From CAG-217 sp963605415 (GTDB lineage Bacteria > Bacillota > Clostridia > Oscillospirales > Acutalibacteraceae), in NCBI GenBank assembly GCA_963605415.1, contig CAVCUL010000007.1, positions 45,564-109,563 on the forward strand: a stretch of 64,000 nt of DNA, written 5' to 3'. The notes under the pieces are model-generated. The model did not search any database and was not told where the DNA came from. It was given only the letters and a program-made list of their open reading frames with translations. Made by a program: the position numbers and the translations under genes. Shown in pieces: positions 43,076 through 54,100 of this stretch; within the stretch, counting starts at the first letter, position 1; each line of letters begins with the position of its first letter.

Positions 43076-46000
43076 TTAACCACCCAACTGCTGAAGCAGG
43101 TTGCACAGTTCGCCGATTACATCGTCGGTGTCGCCCTTCAGCAGATCCAGCACGGTGCCCACCACATCGGTAATGGAGCTGTTGTCAGATCCACCGATGA
43201 GGGAGCCTACCAGGTTGGTTACTGTGTTGTAGTTATCCTTGTAGTTGATGGTTTCAATCAGGTACCGCAGCAGGGCGATCAGTGTCTCAGAGGAGTCACC
43301 GCTTACATACACGCGTGTGCCGTAAGTGGCGGCCTGAGAAGCACCGGTCATTACCTTGCCGTGGCTAGCCAGCTGGAGCCAGTCAATGTCCTTGAGTTCC
43401 AGACCCAACGGATTGCCCTTGATCTTGATAATGCCAAGCACCTGGTTCAGCAGCGGAACAATGTTGTCTGCGCCGATGATGGGCTTGAGCATAGCGGTCA
43501 GATCGTACAGGTCAATGTTCAGATCCAGCTTCAGGCCAACCTTTGCCAGCGTGGCATCCAGGTCCAGATTGAAGGCCTTGAATACCTGTGTCAGTACCGT
43601 GTTCACATTCACGATGGGCTTCAGTGCATCCAGCAGAGCGGAAACCGGAGTAAACAGGTTCTCGATCAGCTGCAGCAGGCCGTCGTTGGCAATGAACAGG
43701 GCCAGGTTGGGCAGCATGGACATCAGGGTCTGCAGCGGGGCATTCAGAATGTCCTCTACCTTATCCCACAGGGAGTTGACAATATCCAGCAGGATGTTGT
43801 CATAAGCCTTGCTGATGTCTTCTCTGTACTGATACTGGGTCTTAATGTTGTAGCATCCGAATGCTTCCAGCAGCGGAACCACAACAGAGGTGTAGCCGTT
43901 AGAGCCGGGGATATGGACGATGTTGAAGATGCCCAGAGAAGCATCGTTCAGCAGTACATCCAGCACGCCGTAGAACGGACGCAGGGCAGCTGCCAGTGCG
44001 TTAAAGAAGCTGTCTCTGTCCTTAACGCCCCACTTCAAAGAGGAGGTGTTGATCTTGGACCAGGAAGAGGCGGCGCCGATGACGGCCGCGTTGCTGGCAT
44101 AGGTCTTGCCATAGGACTCATCGGTAAGCAGCTTGGCAACGGTCTTGGTGGAATAGTCAATACCGGTCTGGGCCAGCAGGTCCGTCAGGTTGGTGGAATC
44201 ATTGATCTTCACGCCGTCCAGTGCCTTGCCGATGCCGGTGATCAGACTGTTGATGGTGCTGTCCTTAAAGGCAGCGTTAGAGATCAGCTCGTTCAGGTTA
44301 GCCAAGCTACCGATCAGGCCGTCCAACATAGGCGGAATGCTCTTCAAGAAGTCTTGATCCACTGTGGAGGGATAAGAGAACTTGTAGTCCTTGGTCTGAT
44401 AGTCGCTGTAGTTCCAGAATGCGTTGGTGGGATTCTCCTGCAGCAGATAGAACAGCGCGCGGATGATCTGGTCTGCGGAGGAGGTACCGATCTGGTCAAG
44501 TACCGCATTGATGATGGACTTGTAATCCTTAATGGCATCAATGCCGCCCAGCATGGACTTCAAACCGCTGATGTTCTTGGTCAGCAGATTAACTACATAA
44601 CGAAGCACGGCAATCAGGGTTTCGCCCTGGTTGGCAGTGACATGCTTTCTATTATAATAGCCTTCGCTGTTCTTTGCAGCGCTCTTCACTGTGCTGACGG
44701 TGCCGTGGCTTGCCAGGGCGCCCCAGTCCAGCTTAGGCAGCTGAATGTTGATCTTGTTGGACTTGAGCAGCTTGTTCACCAGCGGAACGATGGCATTTTG
44801 GATGTCGCACTTGTTCAGGTTGTTCAGATTCAGGTGAATGTTTACACCCAGTGCATCCTTAACCAGGTCGTTCAGGGACTTGCCGGCAAAAGCCTTAATA
44901 ATGGTCTCAACATCTACGCCGTTCTTCTTCAGTACCGGAAGGAGAGATGTTACCGGCGACAGGAGATTGTTGACGAACTGTGCCAGGCCATTATTGTCAA
45001 TAAAGTATGCCACATTGGGCAGTACCGCGGTCAGGGTATCGAACGGAGCGTCCAGTACCTTGTTCAGGAAGCCTACGATGGGATTCAGTACATCCGTCAG
45101 CACGCTGTCGGTAGACTTCTTAATGTCTGCCTTGTACTGCTTGTAGGTCTTTACGCCGGTGCACTCCAGTGCCTCCAGCAGCGGAACAATGGCACTTTCG
45201 TAGCCATTACCGCCATAGATCTTCAGGGACTTGACATCCTCAATCACTTTGTACAGATTGATCTCAATTACAGAGTTCTTGGAGTATTTGTCGCTGCCCT
45301 TGAAGCGAATAAACAGTTTGCCGTTCTTCAGCTGAACGGTATCCTTAGAGGAACCGAAGTTCAGGTCCTTAACCAGATCGGTAAGGATCTGACCCACCTC
45401 CAGGCTATCGCCGGCCAACAGCATGGTCAGCACGCCGTCCAGCGGACGCAGGATGGCAGCCAGGCCGTTTACAAAGCCCTGTTGTGCCTTGGCGGAGCCA
45501 TCGGTAAAGCCCCAGTTGATGGTGCCCAGCTTCTTCCAGCTCTTGGCCTTCTTAATGGCCTTGGCTGCGGAGGAGTAGGTCTTGCCGTAGCTGCTGTCTG
45601 TCAGCAGTTTAGCTACGCCGTTCTTGCTCACATCAATGCCGGCATAGCCCAGGTAATCCTTGTAAGGATCAATGGCACCGTACAGTGCGGAAGCCAGCTT
45701 GGTCAGGTTGTCGTTGGTGAAGATCAGGGAGCTAACCAGATCTTTCAGGTTATCCTGCTCTACCACATCCAGACCGGCCAGCAGGCCGATGACGGAGGTA
45801 ACCATGGTGTCCAGATCACCCACAGCGTCGCTGGCATCCTGTGCCGTTACGCCGGCGGGATAATAGAAGCCGGTGGTCTTTTCCTGTACATACTGAAGGA
45901 AGGTCCAGTAAGCTGTGGTGGGATCGGTGGTCTTGGCGATCACCGCGTCAATAATGTTAATCAGATCCTTCTTACTCAGCTGGCGGATCATATCGATCAG

Positions 46001-49000
46001 CTGGCTGACAGAGGAATTGTTGACCAAAGCCTTGATCAGATCCAGAATCTGGCCATTTTGCAGAATATCGACAACCAGGTCGATGAGATAGGTGAGAACT
46101 GCCTGTGCATCCTTGCAGTTTGCAAGATCCTTAAACAGGGTGGTGGGCAGTGTCAGACCCAGAGACTTCAGACTGTTGTTAATCAGCTGGATCAGATCCT
46201 GATCGCTGATACCCAGACCGTCCTTGGTCGCACTCTTCTGCAGCAGTCCGTTAATGGTAGCAATGGTCTGCTTGTTGCTTGCGTTCTGATCCTTATCGTC
46301 TGTATCCGTCTTAAAGATCAGACCCAGTACTGCGTTGAACCAGGCGTTGTTCTTCGCCATAGAGGGCATCAGGTTGGAAACCTTGGCGCTCAAAATGGTG
46401 GATACACCCTGGATCTCTCTGTACAGCGGATAAATCGCAGCGGTTGCAATATTGTTCAGGTCCTTGTTCATCACAATGGACAGGCCCTTAAGCAGGTTGG
46501 CCAGTACAGTGACGGGCTTGCTGTAGAAGCCGTCCAGCAGCTTGCTGATGGGGGTGATGATGGCCAGCAGAGCGGTGGAACCGTCCTTTACGCTGCCCTT
46601 GGCATACACGCCCAGGCTAAAGCCCTGTGCCTTCTCCAGATCCTTGAAGATGGGATACAGCACGCCGTCATAATAACCGGCATCTGCCGCAAGCACGCCT
46701 ACCAGATCGGTGATGATGCCCAGGCTCTCGCCAAAGTTCTTGAAGAACTTGGTGTTGTCGCCTGCACGGAAGCCCCAGTTAATGGAGATGTTGGTGGCAC
46801 CGGTCCAGCCGCTGGTGCTCTTGTCTGCCCGAATGGCACTGTGCCAGGTGGACAGGGAGGCCAGCTTCTTGGCAGCGGCGCTGCTGGTCAGGTGATTGCT
46901 CACTGCGTGGGGAGAAATCAGGCCCTTCAGTGCAGCGGCCACCAGATTGTAGTGGTAGGTACCGGTCTTGTTGGTGTAGTACACCGGATTGCCGGCACTG
47001 TCCTTCTTGCTGTAGAGCTTCTGGTTGCCGTCATAGAAAACATTCAGGCCCAGAGCGTCCTCGTTGACCAGATAGTAGTCAATCACATTCTCCAGTGCAA
47101 CATACAGCTGAACCACCAGGTTGGTCAGATTGGCCTCGGTGTAAACCTTTTGATCCGAGGTGTCTGTGCTCTTCTTGTCCCCGTCGTTCAGGAAGTTCAG
47201 GGTCTTGTTGAGCATCTTCAGCATCGGGTTGGTGTTGTCGCTGCCCAGGAAGTAAGAACCAAGGCTGACCAGACCGCACAGGATGCCGGGGGTAGTGTTC
47301 AGGTTAAAGTTGTTCAGTGTGGAGTTCTCCAGCACCTTAGACAAAACGGAGTCCAGATTAGACAGCAGAGTAGAACCGCTCTTGCTGGCCGTCTTGGGCA
47401 CATTCGCCCACTTGGGCTGGGTCTCAATCTTGGCCCATTTGCCGGTCACCTTGGGGAAGCTGACCTCAATGGTGTTCTTCACGGAGGTGTCCATAGCCTG
47501 GATCACATTCACCAGCTGGCCGATGTTGGACAGCAGGAAGTACGCACTCTCGGTGCTCAGACCCACATAGTTGGACTTGAACTCCTTGTGTACACCCATA
47601 ACGAAAGAGGCCTTGTCGTTGTACTGCAGCTGGAATACACCGTTGAGTACATCGCTGAGGGTGCTCTTTTCGCCCAGACCGCCCATCGCGCGGATCAGAC
47701 CGGTGATAATGGGCAGATTGGTGGTCAGCTTGTTGTCGGTGGCGGTTACGTCATTGAGCAGGTCAATGATGGCGTTGAGCCAGTCGTTCACAAAGATCTT
47801 AACAAAGCAGTCCAGAATCGCTGCCGGCTTGCCGCCGTTTGCCAGCTCCTTAAAGCTAACCAGGGAGTCGTTGTAGTAGAAGTCGGTGTCGCCGATGGTC
47901 TTGGTGCTGATTTTGTAATCGCTGTAAGACCAGTCAGACTGCACGCTGTACTTGGTAATGAAGTTCTTGCCCATAATATCCAGAATCTTGGGCAGGGCAA
48001 CGAAGATGTTGTTGGCGCCACGGTTGTAAACGGTGCCTTCCTTCTCTGTAGTGGCGCCGCTCTTGGTGTCTTTGTCGCCGTAGGCAGCCACATACTGATC
48101 CACAGCAGCGGTAAAGAAGGTAGCCAGCTCAGATACAGCCTCGTTGGCGGCAGTGGCACCGTCGCCGGTGAGCTTCAGCAGATCGGAAATACCGGCAGCT
48201 TTGGCACCTCGCAGCGCCTCATCGGCTGCATAGATGTTCAGGATCACCGGAGTTTTGGTGTCATCGTACTTGCCGGTAGTGGGTGTGTCATATACATAGA
48301 TGGTGTTGCCCTCGTCATCCACTAACGGGTCGCCGTTCTCATCCTCTTTGATCACATTGTAGTAAGTAAAGTCATAGTCGGTGTCGCCGATCAGCCAGTG
48401 CATCAGGTTGGGCAGCACCTCGTTCAGGTTCCAGCACAGAGTGCCCAGTCCAACAGCACTGCCGGCGCTTTGGCCATACTTATCCATCAGGCCGGACAGC
48501 AGACCCTCCAGACCTTTTTGCCCGTTGAACGGATCGCCCTCCTGGTTGAATGCCATGGGCACGATCAGCTCATCTACCAGTACCACCAGAATGGGCAGCA
48601 GCTGCATGATGGTCTCAACCGGCTTTTCGTACAGGTTCAGATACACATCGGTCAGCGCGCTCTTCAGGTCAATCTCTGTCTCCAGCAGATTGCTCACAAT
48701 GCCCATGATCATGCTGCCGGTCAAGTTGACAGACATACCGCCGACATTGATGGTAATGCCGTCCTTATCGTCCGGATCCAGCAGAACCATGTACTGATTG
48801 ATCAGACTGTTCACAGCAGCAACGGAGTACTTGGTCTGGAACTTGTAGTTCTCAAACTTGTACTTCTCGCAGCTGTCGGAGATGGTGGTTGCATCAACAT
48901 AGTTGTAATAGACGTTAAGCGCCGCTGCCATGTTGGCCGGCAGGGTACCGTCATAGAACTGGCCGATCAGAGCCGCGTTGATCTGGGACAGCAGCGTGGC

Positions 49001-50263
49001 CACTGCCGGGGAGTCGGCGGCGTTGTTCTTAAAGGTGTTCAGCTGATTTCTCTTGTTGGCCAGGTTCAGGCTCGCATAGTAGGTGCCGTAGGCAGCCGGT
49101 GCGGCTGACGGGATACCTAAATCAGCATACTCGCCGTTCAGGTAGCTGGAGAAGTAGCTGAAGCTCTGACCCACCGTGTTTGTGGTACCGGGAATGGTTT
49201 TGCCCATATCTTCTTTGATCTTGGCAGCAATTTCCGGGGTCAGCTGGCTGTCATAGTACTTCTGCACAAAGGCGTCGTCGCCGCTACTCAGTACCGCTGC
49301 ACCGATTTTGCAGGCGGCGGTCAGTGCGGTCTCGTCGTCCTTAATGTCCTTGTAGTCCTTCTTGGCCAGCTTGCACAGGTAGCTCATGGCAGCCTCGGCG
49401 ATGGCGCCGCTCAGACCCTTTTTGCTGTCGTCCTGGGGCTGGAACTCAACCATCACATACCATACAGCCTCGCTCATGGTGCTGACCTTCTTGCTGCTGC
49501 CGGCTTCTTTGAAGTACCCGGTGTAGGTATCAAAGCACTTGGCCGCATCCTTAAAGTCGTCCAGCGCGATCAGGTCGTCTACTTGGTAGTCTTTACCGTT
49601 GTAGGTGACGCTCAGTTTCTGCAGATCGGCAAGAGAGGACACATCCTTGCCGCTTTCCTGAATCAGCTGCGCAACGCCGGTCAGCGCCGTGTAAGCTTTG
49701 TCCAGATTCTCCTGCATGGCCAGCTGCTTTTCGCTGAACTGATCAAGCAGTGCTTGCAGACCCATGGGATCCTTTTTGCTGTTCAGTACATCGTCGCACC
49801 AGGCGGCCAGCTCCTTGTCGCTGGATTCCTGGTTCTGCACACAGAACGCATACAGCTGGTAAAAGGTCATCTGTGCGCCCTCTTGGTCCAGATAGGCATA
49901 GGCCGCGTCGGAGTAGCCCTTCTGGTAATTGGGAATCACATCCTCCTTGGCAACGGAGGTACCCAGCTTGCTGAGCAGCAGGGGGGATACGCCCTCGATC
50001 ACATCGCTGATCGAGGTGGTGTCAGTGACGGTCATCCCCAGATTCTCCTCAAGCGCCTTCTTAATGCTCTCCTGATTGAGCAGCACCGGAATGTAGGTAT
50101 CTACCAGTTCCGTCAGTGCGTCAAAGGTGGAGTCGGCACTTGTGGAGTCCTTCCAGATGCCCTTGTCTTTGTCCGCTGCAAATGCAGTGAACCCGACAGA
50201 GCAGGTGGTGACCATCATTACTACAGCCAAAAATAGGCTGAGTAATTTTTTGCCCGTCTTCAT
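43076..50263 (-). CDS. Giant secreted helical-repeat protein (2395 residues)
   Basis: A signal peptide (MKTGKKLLSLFLAVVMMVTTCS, cleavage likely near FAA-DKD at 30) is followed by about 2360 residues, mostly predicted helix with leucine-rich amphipathic stretches. A module of about 450-500 residues occurs at roughly 1430-1900 and again at 1930-2395, marked by AKLLTDxSYGKTY (1551/2043), SW(K/S)K...WG (1575/2067), LRPxxGVL, VVPLLEA and LPNxAxFI. A degenerate copy with NWGFRAGDNTKFF lies at about 1115-1300. There is no catalytic motif, LPXTG, SLH, dockerin or cell-wall-binding repeat. Strong promoter, long leader and terminator mark a single-gene unit divergent from the dockerin operon. I do not recognise the family. 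Confidence 0.85.
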   Translation of the reverse strand: MKTGKKLLSLFLAVVMMVTTCSVGFTAFAADKDKGIWKDSTSADSTFDALTELVDTYIPVLLNQESIKKALEENLGMTVTDTTSISDVIEGVSPLLLSKLGTSVAKEDVIPNYQKGYSDAAYAYLDQEGAQMTFYQLYAFCVQNQESSDKELAAWCDDVLNSKKDPMGLQALLDQFSEKQLAMQENLDKAYTALTGVAQLIQESGKDVSSLADLQKLSVTYNGKDYQVDDLIALDDFKDAAKCFDTYTGYFKEAGSSKKVSTMSEAVWYVMVEFQPQDDSKKGLSGAIAEAAMSYLCKLAKKDYKDIKDDETALTAACKIGAAVLSSGDDAFVQKYYDSQLTPEIAAKIKEDMGKTIPGTTNTVGQSFSYFSSYLNGEYADLGIPSAAPAAYGTYYASLNLANKRNQLNTFKNNAADSPAVATLLSQINAALIGQFYDGTLPANMAAALNVYYNYVDATTISDSCEKYKFENYKFQTKYSVAAVNSLINQYMVLLDPDDKDGITINVGGMSVNLTGSMIMGIVSNLLETEIDLKSALTDVYLNLYEKPVETIMQLLPILVVLVDELIVPMAFNQEGDPFNGQKGLEGLLSGLMDKYGQSAGSAVGLGTLCWNLNEVLPNLMHWLIGDTDYDFTYYNVIKEDENGDPLVDDEGNTIYVYDTPTTGKYDDTKTPVILNIYAADEALRGAKAAGISDLLKLTGDGATAANEAVSELATFFTAAVDQYVAAYGDKDTKSGATTEKEGTVYNRGANNIFVALPKILDIMGKNFITKYSVQSDWSYSDYKISTKTIGDTDFYYNDSLVSFKELANGGKPAAILDCFVKIFVNDWLNAIIDLLNDVTATDNKLTTNLPIITGLIRAMGGLGEKSTLSDVLNGVFQLQYNDKASFVMGVHKEFKSNYVGLSTESAYFLLSNIGQLVNVIQAMDTSVKNTIEVSFPKVTGKWAKIETQPKWANVPKTASKSGSTLLSNLDSVLSKVLENSTLNNFNLNTTPGILCGLVSLGSYFLGSDNTNPMLKMLNKTLNFLNDGDKKSTDTSDQKVYTEANLTNLVVQLYVALENVIDYYLVNEDALGLNVFYDGNQKLYSKKDSAGNPVYYTNKTGTYHYNLVAAALKGLISPHAVSNHLTSSAAAKKLASLSTWHSAIRADKSTSGWTGATNISINWGFRAGDNTKFFKNFGESLGIITDLVGVLAADAGYYDGVLYPIFKDLEKAQGFSLGVYAKGSVKDGSTALLAIITPISKLLDGFYSKPVTVLANLLKGLSIVMNKDLNNIATAAIYPLYREIQGVSTILSAKVSNLMPSMAKNNAWFNAVLGLIFKTDTDDKDQNASNKQTIATINGLLQKSATKDGLGISDQDLIQLINNSLKSLGLTLPTTLFKDLANCKDAQAVLTYLIDLVVDILQNGQILDLIKALVNNSSVSQLIDMIRQLSKKDLINIIDAVIAKTTDPTTAYWTFLQYVQEKTTGFYYPAGVTAQDASDAVGDLDTMVTSVIGLLAGLDVVEQDNLKDLVSSLIFTNDNLTKLASALYGAIDPYKDYLGYAGIDVSKNGVAKLLTDSSYGKTYSSAAKAIKKAKSWKKLGTINWGFTDGSAKAQQGFVNGLAAILRPLDGVLTMLLAGDSLEVGQILTDLVKDLNFGSSKDTVQLKNGKLFIRFKGSDKYSKNSVIEINLYKVIEDVKSLKIYGGNGYESAIVPLLEALECTGVKTYKQYKADIKKSTDSVLTDVLNPIVGFLNKVLDAPFDTLTAVLPNVAYFIDNNGLAQFVNNLLSPVTSLLPVLKKNGVDVETIIKAFAGKSLNDLVKDALGVNIHLNLNNLNKCDIQNAIVPLVNKLLKSNKINIQLPKLDWGALASHGTVSTVKSAAKNSEGYYNRKHVTANQGETLIAVLRYVVNLLTKNISGLKSMLGGIDAIKDYKSIINAVLDQIGTSSADQIIRALFYLLQENPTNAFWNYSDYQTKDYKFSYPSTVDQDFLKSIPPMLDGLIGSLANLNELISNAAFKDSTINSLITGIGKALDGVKINDSTNLTDLLAQTGIDYSTKTVAKLLTDESYGKTYASNAAVIGAASSWSKINTSSLKWGVKDRDSFFNALAAALRPFYGVLDVLLNDASLGIFNIVHIPGSNGYTSVVVPLLEAFGCYNIKTQYQYREDISKAYDNILLDIVNSLWDKVEDILNAPLQTLMSMLPNLALFIANDGLLQLIENLFTPVSALLDALKPIVNVNTVLTQVFKAFNLDLDATLAKVGLKLDLNIDLYDLTAMLKPIIGADNIVPLLNQVLGIIKIKGNPLGLELKDIDWLQLASHGKVMTGASQAATYGTRVYVSGDSSETLIALLRYLIETINYKDNYNTVTNLVGSLIGGSDNSSITDVVGTVLDLLKGDTDDVIGELCNLLQQLGG

Positions 50264-50320
50264 AATTCATCTCTCCTTCTGATATGTTGACGAACTTGTC
50301 GTTTTGGATTCGCCTGGGCA

Positions 50321-50412
50321 GCGCACCCTTTTAGCGGAGGATGTGTTTGCAAGCGGTGCGCACAACACGGGTTGTTCACACTCTGTTCACAATTCCTCTG
50401 CTAAAAGGGCGC
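50321..50412 (-). repeat. Long inverted repeat in the leader of the giant gene
   Basis: GCGCACCCTTTTAGCGGAGG (50321-50340) matches the reverse complement of CCTCTGCTAAAAGGGCGC (50395-50412), except for one mismatch and a short bulge. In the leftward transcript it would form a long stem enclosing 54 bases, within a leader of about 175 bases. No T-run follows, so a stability or regulatory element is more likely than a terminator. Confidence 0.7.
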
Positions 50413-50444
50413 AGGATACCCACGCGTACAACAAATACAGTATA

Positions 50445-50473
50445 TTTATACCAAATATAGAACGGCAAGTCAA
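50445..50473 (-). promoter_or_regulatory. Promoter of the giant secreted protein gene
   Basis: Leftward -35 TTGACT (50473-50468), 17-base spacer, -10 TATAAA (50450-50445), giving a leader of about 175 bases. Confidence 0.82.
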
Positions 50474-50962
50474 TAGGTTTGGGCAAACTTTTTAACAAAA
50501 TGTGAACGGGTGGGCAAAATTCCCCGATTTATAGCGAAATTTTGGTGTAGAAATTTTCAGATTTTTTAAATTCTTTGTCATGAATGCAGGCAGGACTGTC
50601 AAGAAACCTATGGGAGGGGGCGATCTTGGCTGCTGTTACATCGCATGGTTGTGCGTGATTGGATTTCCACCGGATTCGGGCAAAAATCGGTGGAAAATTC
50701 TGTGGAAGTTGTGGAATTCACCTTGCAGTTATGCCAAAAATTGAGCACTGTAAAGGGAAATGCCTTGGCGTGTGAAAATCTTTCGTAAAGTAATTTGCCT
50801 TTACAGACAGGCGGTCTGAAAATAATGGACACTGCCGCTTATTGAGAAGCGAAAATATGAACATATTGTGAATTCTGTGTAAAAAATATTTGACCGTTCG
50901 CACAAAAAAACGCCCTCGAAATTGTGCAACATACCGAAAATCAGAAAAATGCCCGTTCTTTA

Positions 50963-50991
50963 TTGATTTTTACCCGTGAGCGTGTTTTAAT
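50963..50991 (+). promoter_or_regulatory. Promoter of the dockerin-protein operon
   Basis: -35 TTGATT (50963-50968), 17-base spacer, -10 TTTAAT (50986-50991), about 160 bases before the first gene. Confidence 0.6.
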
Positions 50992-51154
50992 AAGAATGCG
51001 ATAAATGTGTTTTTATGCGCATTTTCATATGTACAGCGTCCGGCTGCAATGCCTTCATCCTGAATATCGGATTGCCCGATGGTCAGAGGGTGGGACGGCG
51101 CGTACACGCAACCATTTATTCGTGAGAATTTAATTATTACGGAGGTAAAAATTA

Positions 51155-54100
51155 GTGAAAGCTAAAAAGTTTTCTCGCAAGTTGCTTGCGCTCTTTTTGG
51201 CGGTCCTGATGGCGATGAGCTGTTTCTCCGGCGCTATGGTCGCTTCTGCGGCTGACGCTTCGGCGAACACCAAGTACCATGATGACGACTTGGACTTCAA
51301 CTCTCTGGGTTGGCCCATCCTTAATGACGAGCAGGTCTGCACAGCCCTTTTGGACTTTGCAGATGCGAAGCTGGCTGAGGCCAATATTGCCGACATCAGT
51401 GTGGACTTAAGCATTTTAGGCTCCATCACCATCAAGTTGGGCAGCGTGGATGAGATTCTGAAGTCCGTACAGGACCTGGATTCTTTCCTGAACGGTAAGT
51501 CGGCAGTTCTTTGGACGGCCGGCGATGCCCGCTATGTGGATTTGAGCGCGGTGAACGGTATGTCCCGCAGCGCTACATCCTCTACGGACATTGTGCGCGG
51601 TATTGTGAAGCTGGTGCGCAACCTGTCTTCCAATGGAGGCCCTGAGGGCGCCAACGGCAACATTGTTAAAAAGCTGCTTCGTGGCGAACTCGACCTTGGC
51701 ATTGTTGGCAACTTCTTTGATGTTTACGATACCATTGGCAACCTGATCGGTATGTCCAGCGGCTACCAGAGCAATATGGTATATAATATTGTGCAGCAGC
51801 TGGTTCTGGAGAACACCGGTTGGTTCACCGAGGCTGAAAAGACGCAAATCCGCAACAACCCCAGCCTGGAGACCAGCAAGCTGGATTCCATCCTGCTTGA
51901 CAAGCTCTCCACCAATCTGCTCAGCAATATCACTGCGCAGATTACATATGCCGACGGCACCAATTCTCAGGACAGATACGCGCAGTATCTGAAGGAGGGT
52001 TCCGCACCGTATATTGATACCGACAACCTGCATTATGTAACGCAGGCGGATCACGATATCAACGGCGAGGACATCGGCAATGTGTATCTGTTCCGTTACC
52101 AGAGCGAGACCCTGGAGCTGAAGCCGACGGACACCCTGTTCGCCTTTGGCTACAAGGCTTTTGAGATGGTATGGCACACTGCGCTGAAGGATACGCTGGG
52201 CCAGCTGAATTCCGGCGTGGGCGGTTACGACTATGACTACTATATGTGGTACACCGGCTCTAAGACCCACAACACTGCCTGGGACTACAGCAATGTAGCC
52301 AACAACTATCAGGCGGCGGATGTGACGGCTTGGGCACAGTATATGTGCGACAATAAGAAGACCGAGAAGGCCACTGCTGCAGAATTCCTCAGCGATATTG
52401 AGGCGGATCTGGAGAAGTACAACAGTCGTGACCTGGTAGAAGATCCCACCTACACCTGGAGAGATATTGACTCCACCACCCTGTTCAACAAGCTGCGCTA
52501 CAGCCCCCTGTCTGTTTACTACTTTAAACAGGAGACCGGCCCGCTGAACGCCAGCTTTGCTGAGACCGGCATGAAGAACATTGAGGCATTCATGAACAGC
52601 GATTACAGCGGTTACAGCTCCATGCTGGCAGCGCTGAACGACTTCCTGGTTGCCGCAGTGAAGGACTTCCTGCCCAACTATGACGCCACCGCGCTTTCCA
52701 CAGTGAATTCTGAGGATCCGGGCACTGTGGCACAGACCCTGGTGGGCAATATGCTCAAGGTGCTGCAGTATATCTGCGACGCTACGGACAAAAACATTCT
52801 GGGCGCCTTCTATCATGAGAATGGCGACGGCACGGCACTGACCGAGGCCAACCTGGAAGGTGCAATGATTCCCTTTGCAATCTCTGCACTGCGGAATATC
52901 CCTGACTTTAAGAAGGGGATCCACAACGAGGATCTGGATGCCTGCGACGATGCAGAGGGCGTAGCCGCTCTGGCGCTGCAGCTGTATCTGGGTTATGTGC
53001 TGCCGGATCATGATTACTCTTCCCTGGTAACCAAGGGCGAGGACGGCAAGTACGATGTGACCATGGACAGCCTGCTGCTGATGGCCCGCGACGCTGTGGG
53101 CTATGTGATGAGCCCCTATGTGGTGCTTCATGACAACAGCGGCAATCTGTGGGATCCGGAGACCGCCACCCTGTCGGACGGCGTAACTCTGTTTGACCTG
53201 CTGAATTCCGTTGTGGTTTACTATGCCGGCACGGACACCTTCGCTGACGGCGAGCAGGGCAAGGGCGTGGCCAACCTGCTGGGCGTGTGCGACACCAACG
53301 GCAACTGCCTGGTGAAGCTGAGCAACAACCTGTGGCAGAATATTGATGCCATTGTGAACAAGCTGCTGCCTGTGGCAGGCACCCTGCAGTATGGCACCAC
53401 CGATAAGAAGGGCGCTTTGGATTCCGAAGAGCTGATCTACGAAGATGTGATCTCCGGCATGCTGGATATCGGCGTGGCAGACAGCGACGGTCTGTATGGC
53501 GCAACCGGGTTTGTAACCCGTCTGTTGACCATTGTGTCTGCGCCTCCTATTAAGGAGACCGGCATTATCCGCACCGTCTATGATCTGCTGGCAGATCTGG
53601 TGAATGCCATCTTCGGCGGCCGCTACGGCACCACCCGCAATGTGGTTCCCGCTGCTGCCACTAACGATCATCCCTTTGATGACCTGCTGCAGAAGGATAC
53701 CTTTGCCGGTTCCTCTGACAACAGCAGCTACGGCGTATTGGGTACGCTGGTTTACAATGTGTATGAGGCCACCGGCGGCGTCAGCGGCGACAGCGGCAAG
53801 ACCGATACGGTAATGCCCGGCCTGATGTACACCGTACAGGCGGTCAACAGCCTGCTGGGCGGCTTTATCACCACCCTGGCTGATCATAACATGAAGCTGG
53901 CTTCCGCTCGCGTGGAGAACAGCAGTGTAACCATGGCCGATTCCGGCACCGATGTGAGCACCAATCTGGTGTTTACCAACAACTGCTACGGCCTGAACCG
54001 TGCAGTGAAGAACAGCGAGGGCAAGTTCGTTGCCCGTGGCCGTTACAATGTACAGGTAACCAATGCAGTGGCGGACAACAGCGCCGTGACCGTGAACTTC

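Larger units (their letters stand above)
50264..51154. other. 891-base divergent intergenic region with long leaders
   Basis: AT-rich region between the two giant genes. It holds the leftward promoter at 50445-50473 and the rightward promoter at 50963-50991. The leftward leader carries a long inverted repeat. A second dyad, TTTCCACCG (50664-50672) with CGGTGGAAA (50688-50696), lies mid-way and could be a regulator site. I see no convincing gene in it. Confidence 0.7.

Noticed and set aside
43361..48325. Open frame of 1654 codons on the plus strand, opposite the giant secreted-protein gene
   Set aside because: Shadow of codon bias on the true strand: no ribosome binding site, glutamine/valine-heavy low-complexity translation, and the minus-strand frame has signal peptide, promoter and repeats.
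50690..50900. TGTGGAA-like words in the AT-rich gap considered as DnaA boxes of an origin
   Set aside because: None matches TTATCCACA, and no dnaA, dnaN or rpmH lies nearby.
51416..53887. Long minus-strand frames opposite the dockerin gene (also 54500-56983) and opposite the CxxC-repeat gene (58819-61404)
   Set aside because: They mirror the coding strand in third-position bias, lack ribosome binding sites and promoters, and lie opposite genes with signal peptides and dockerin motifs.
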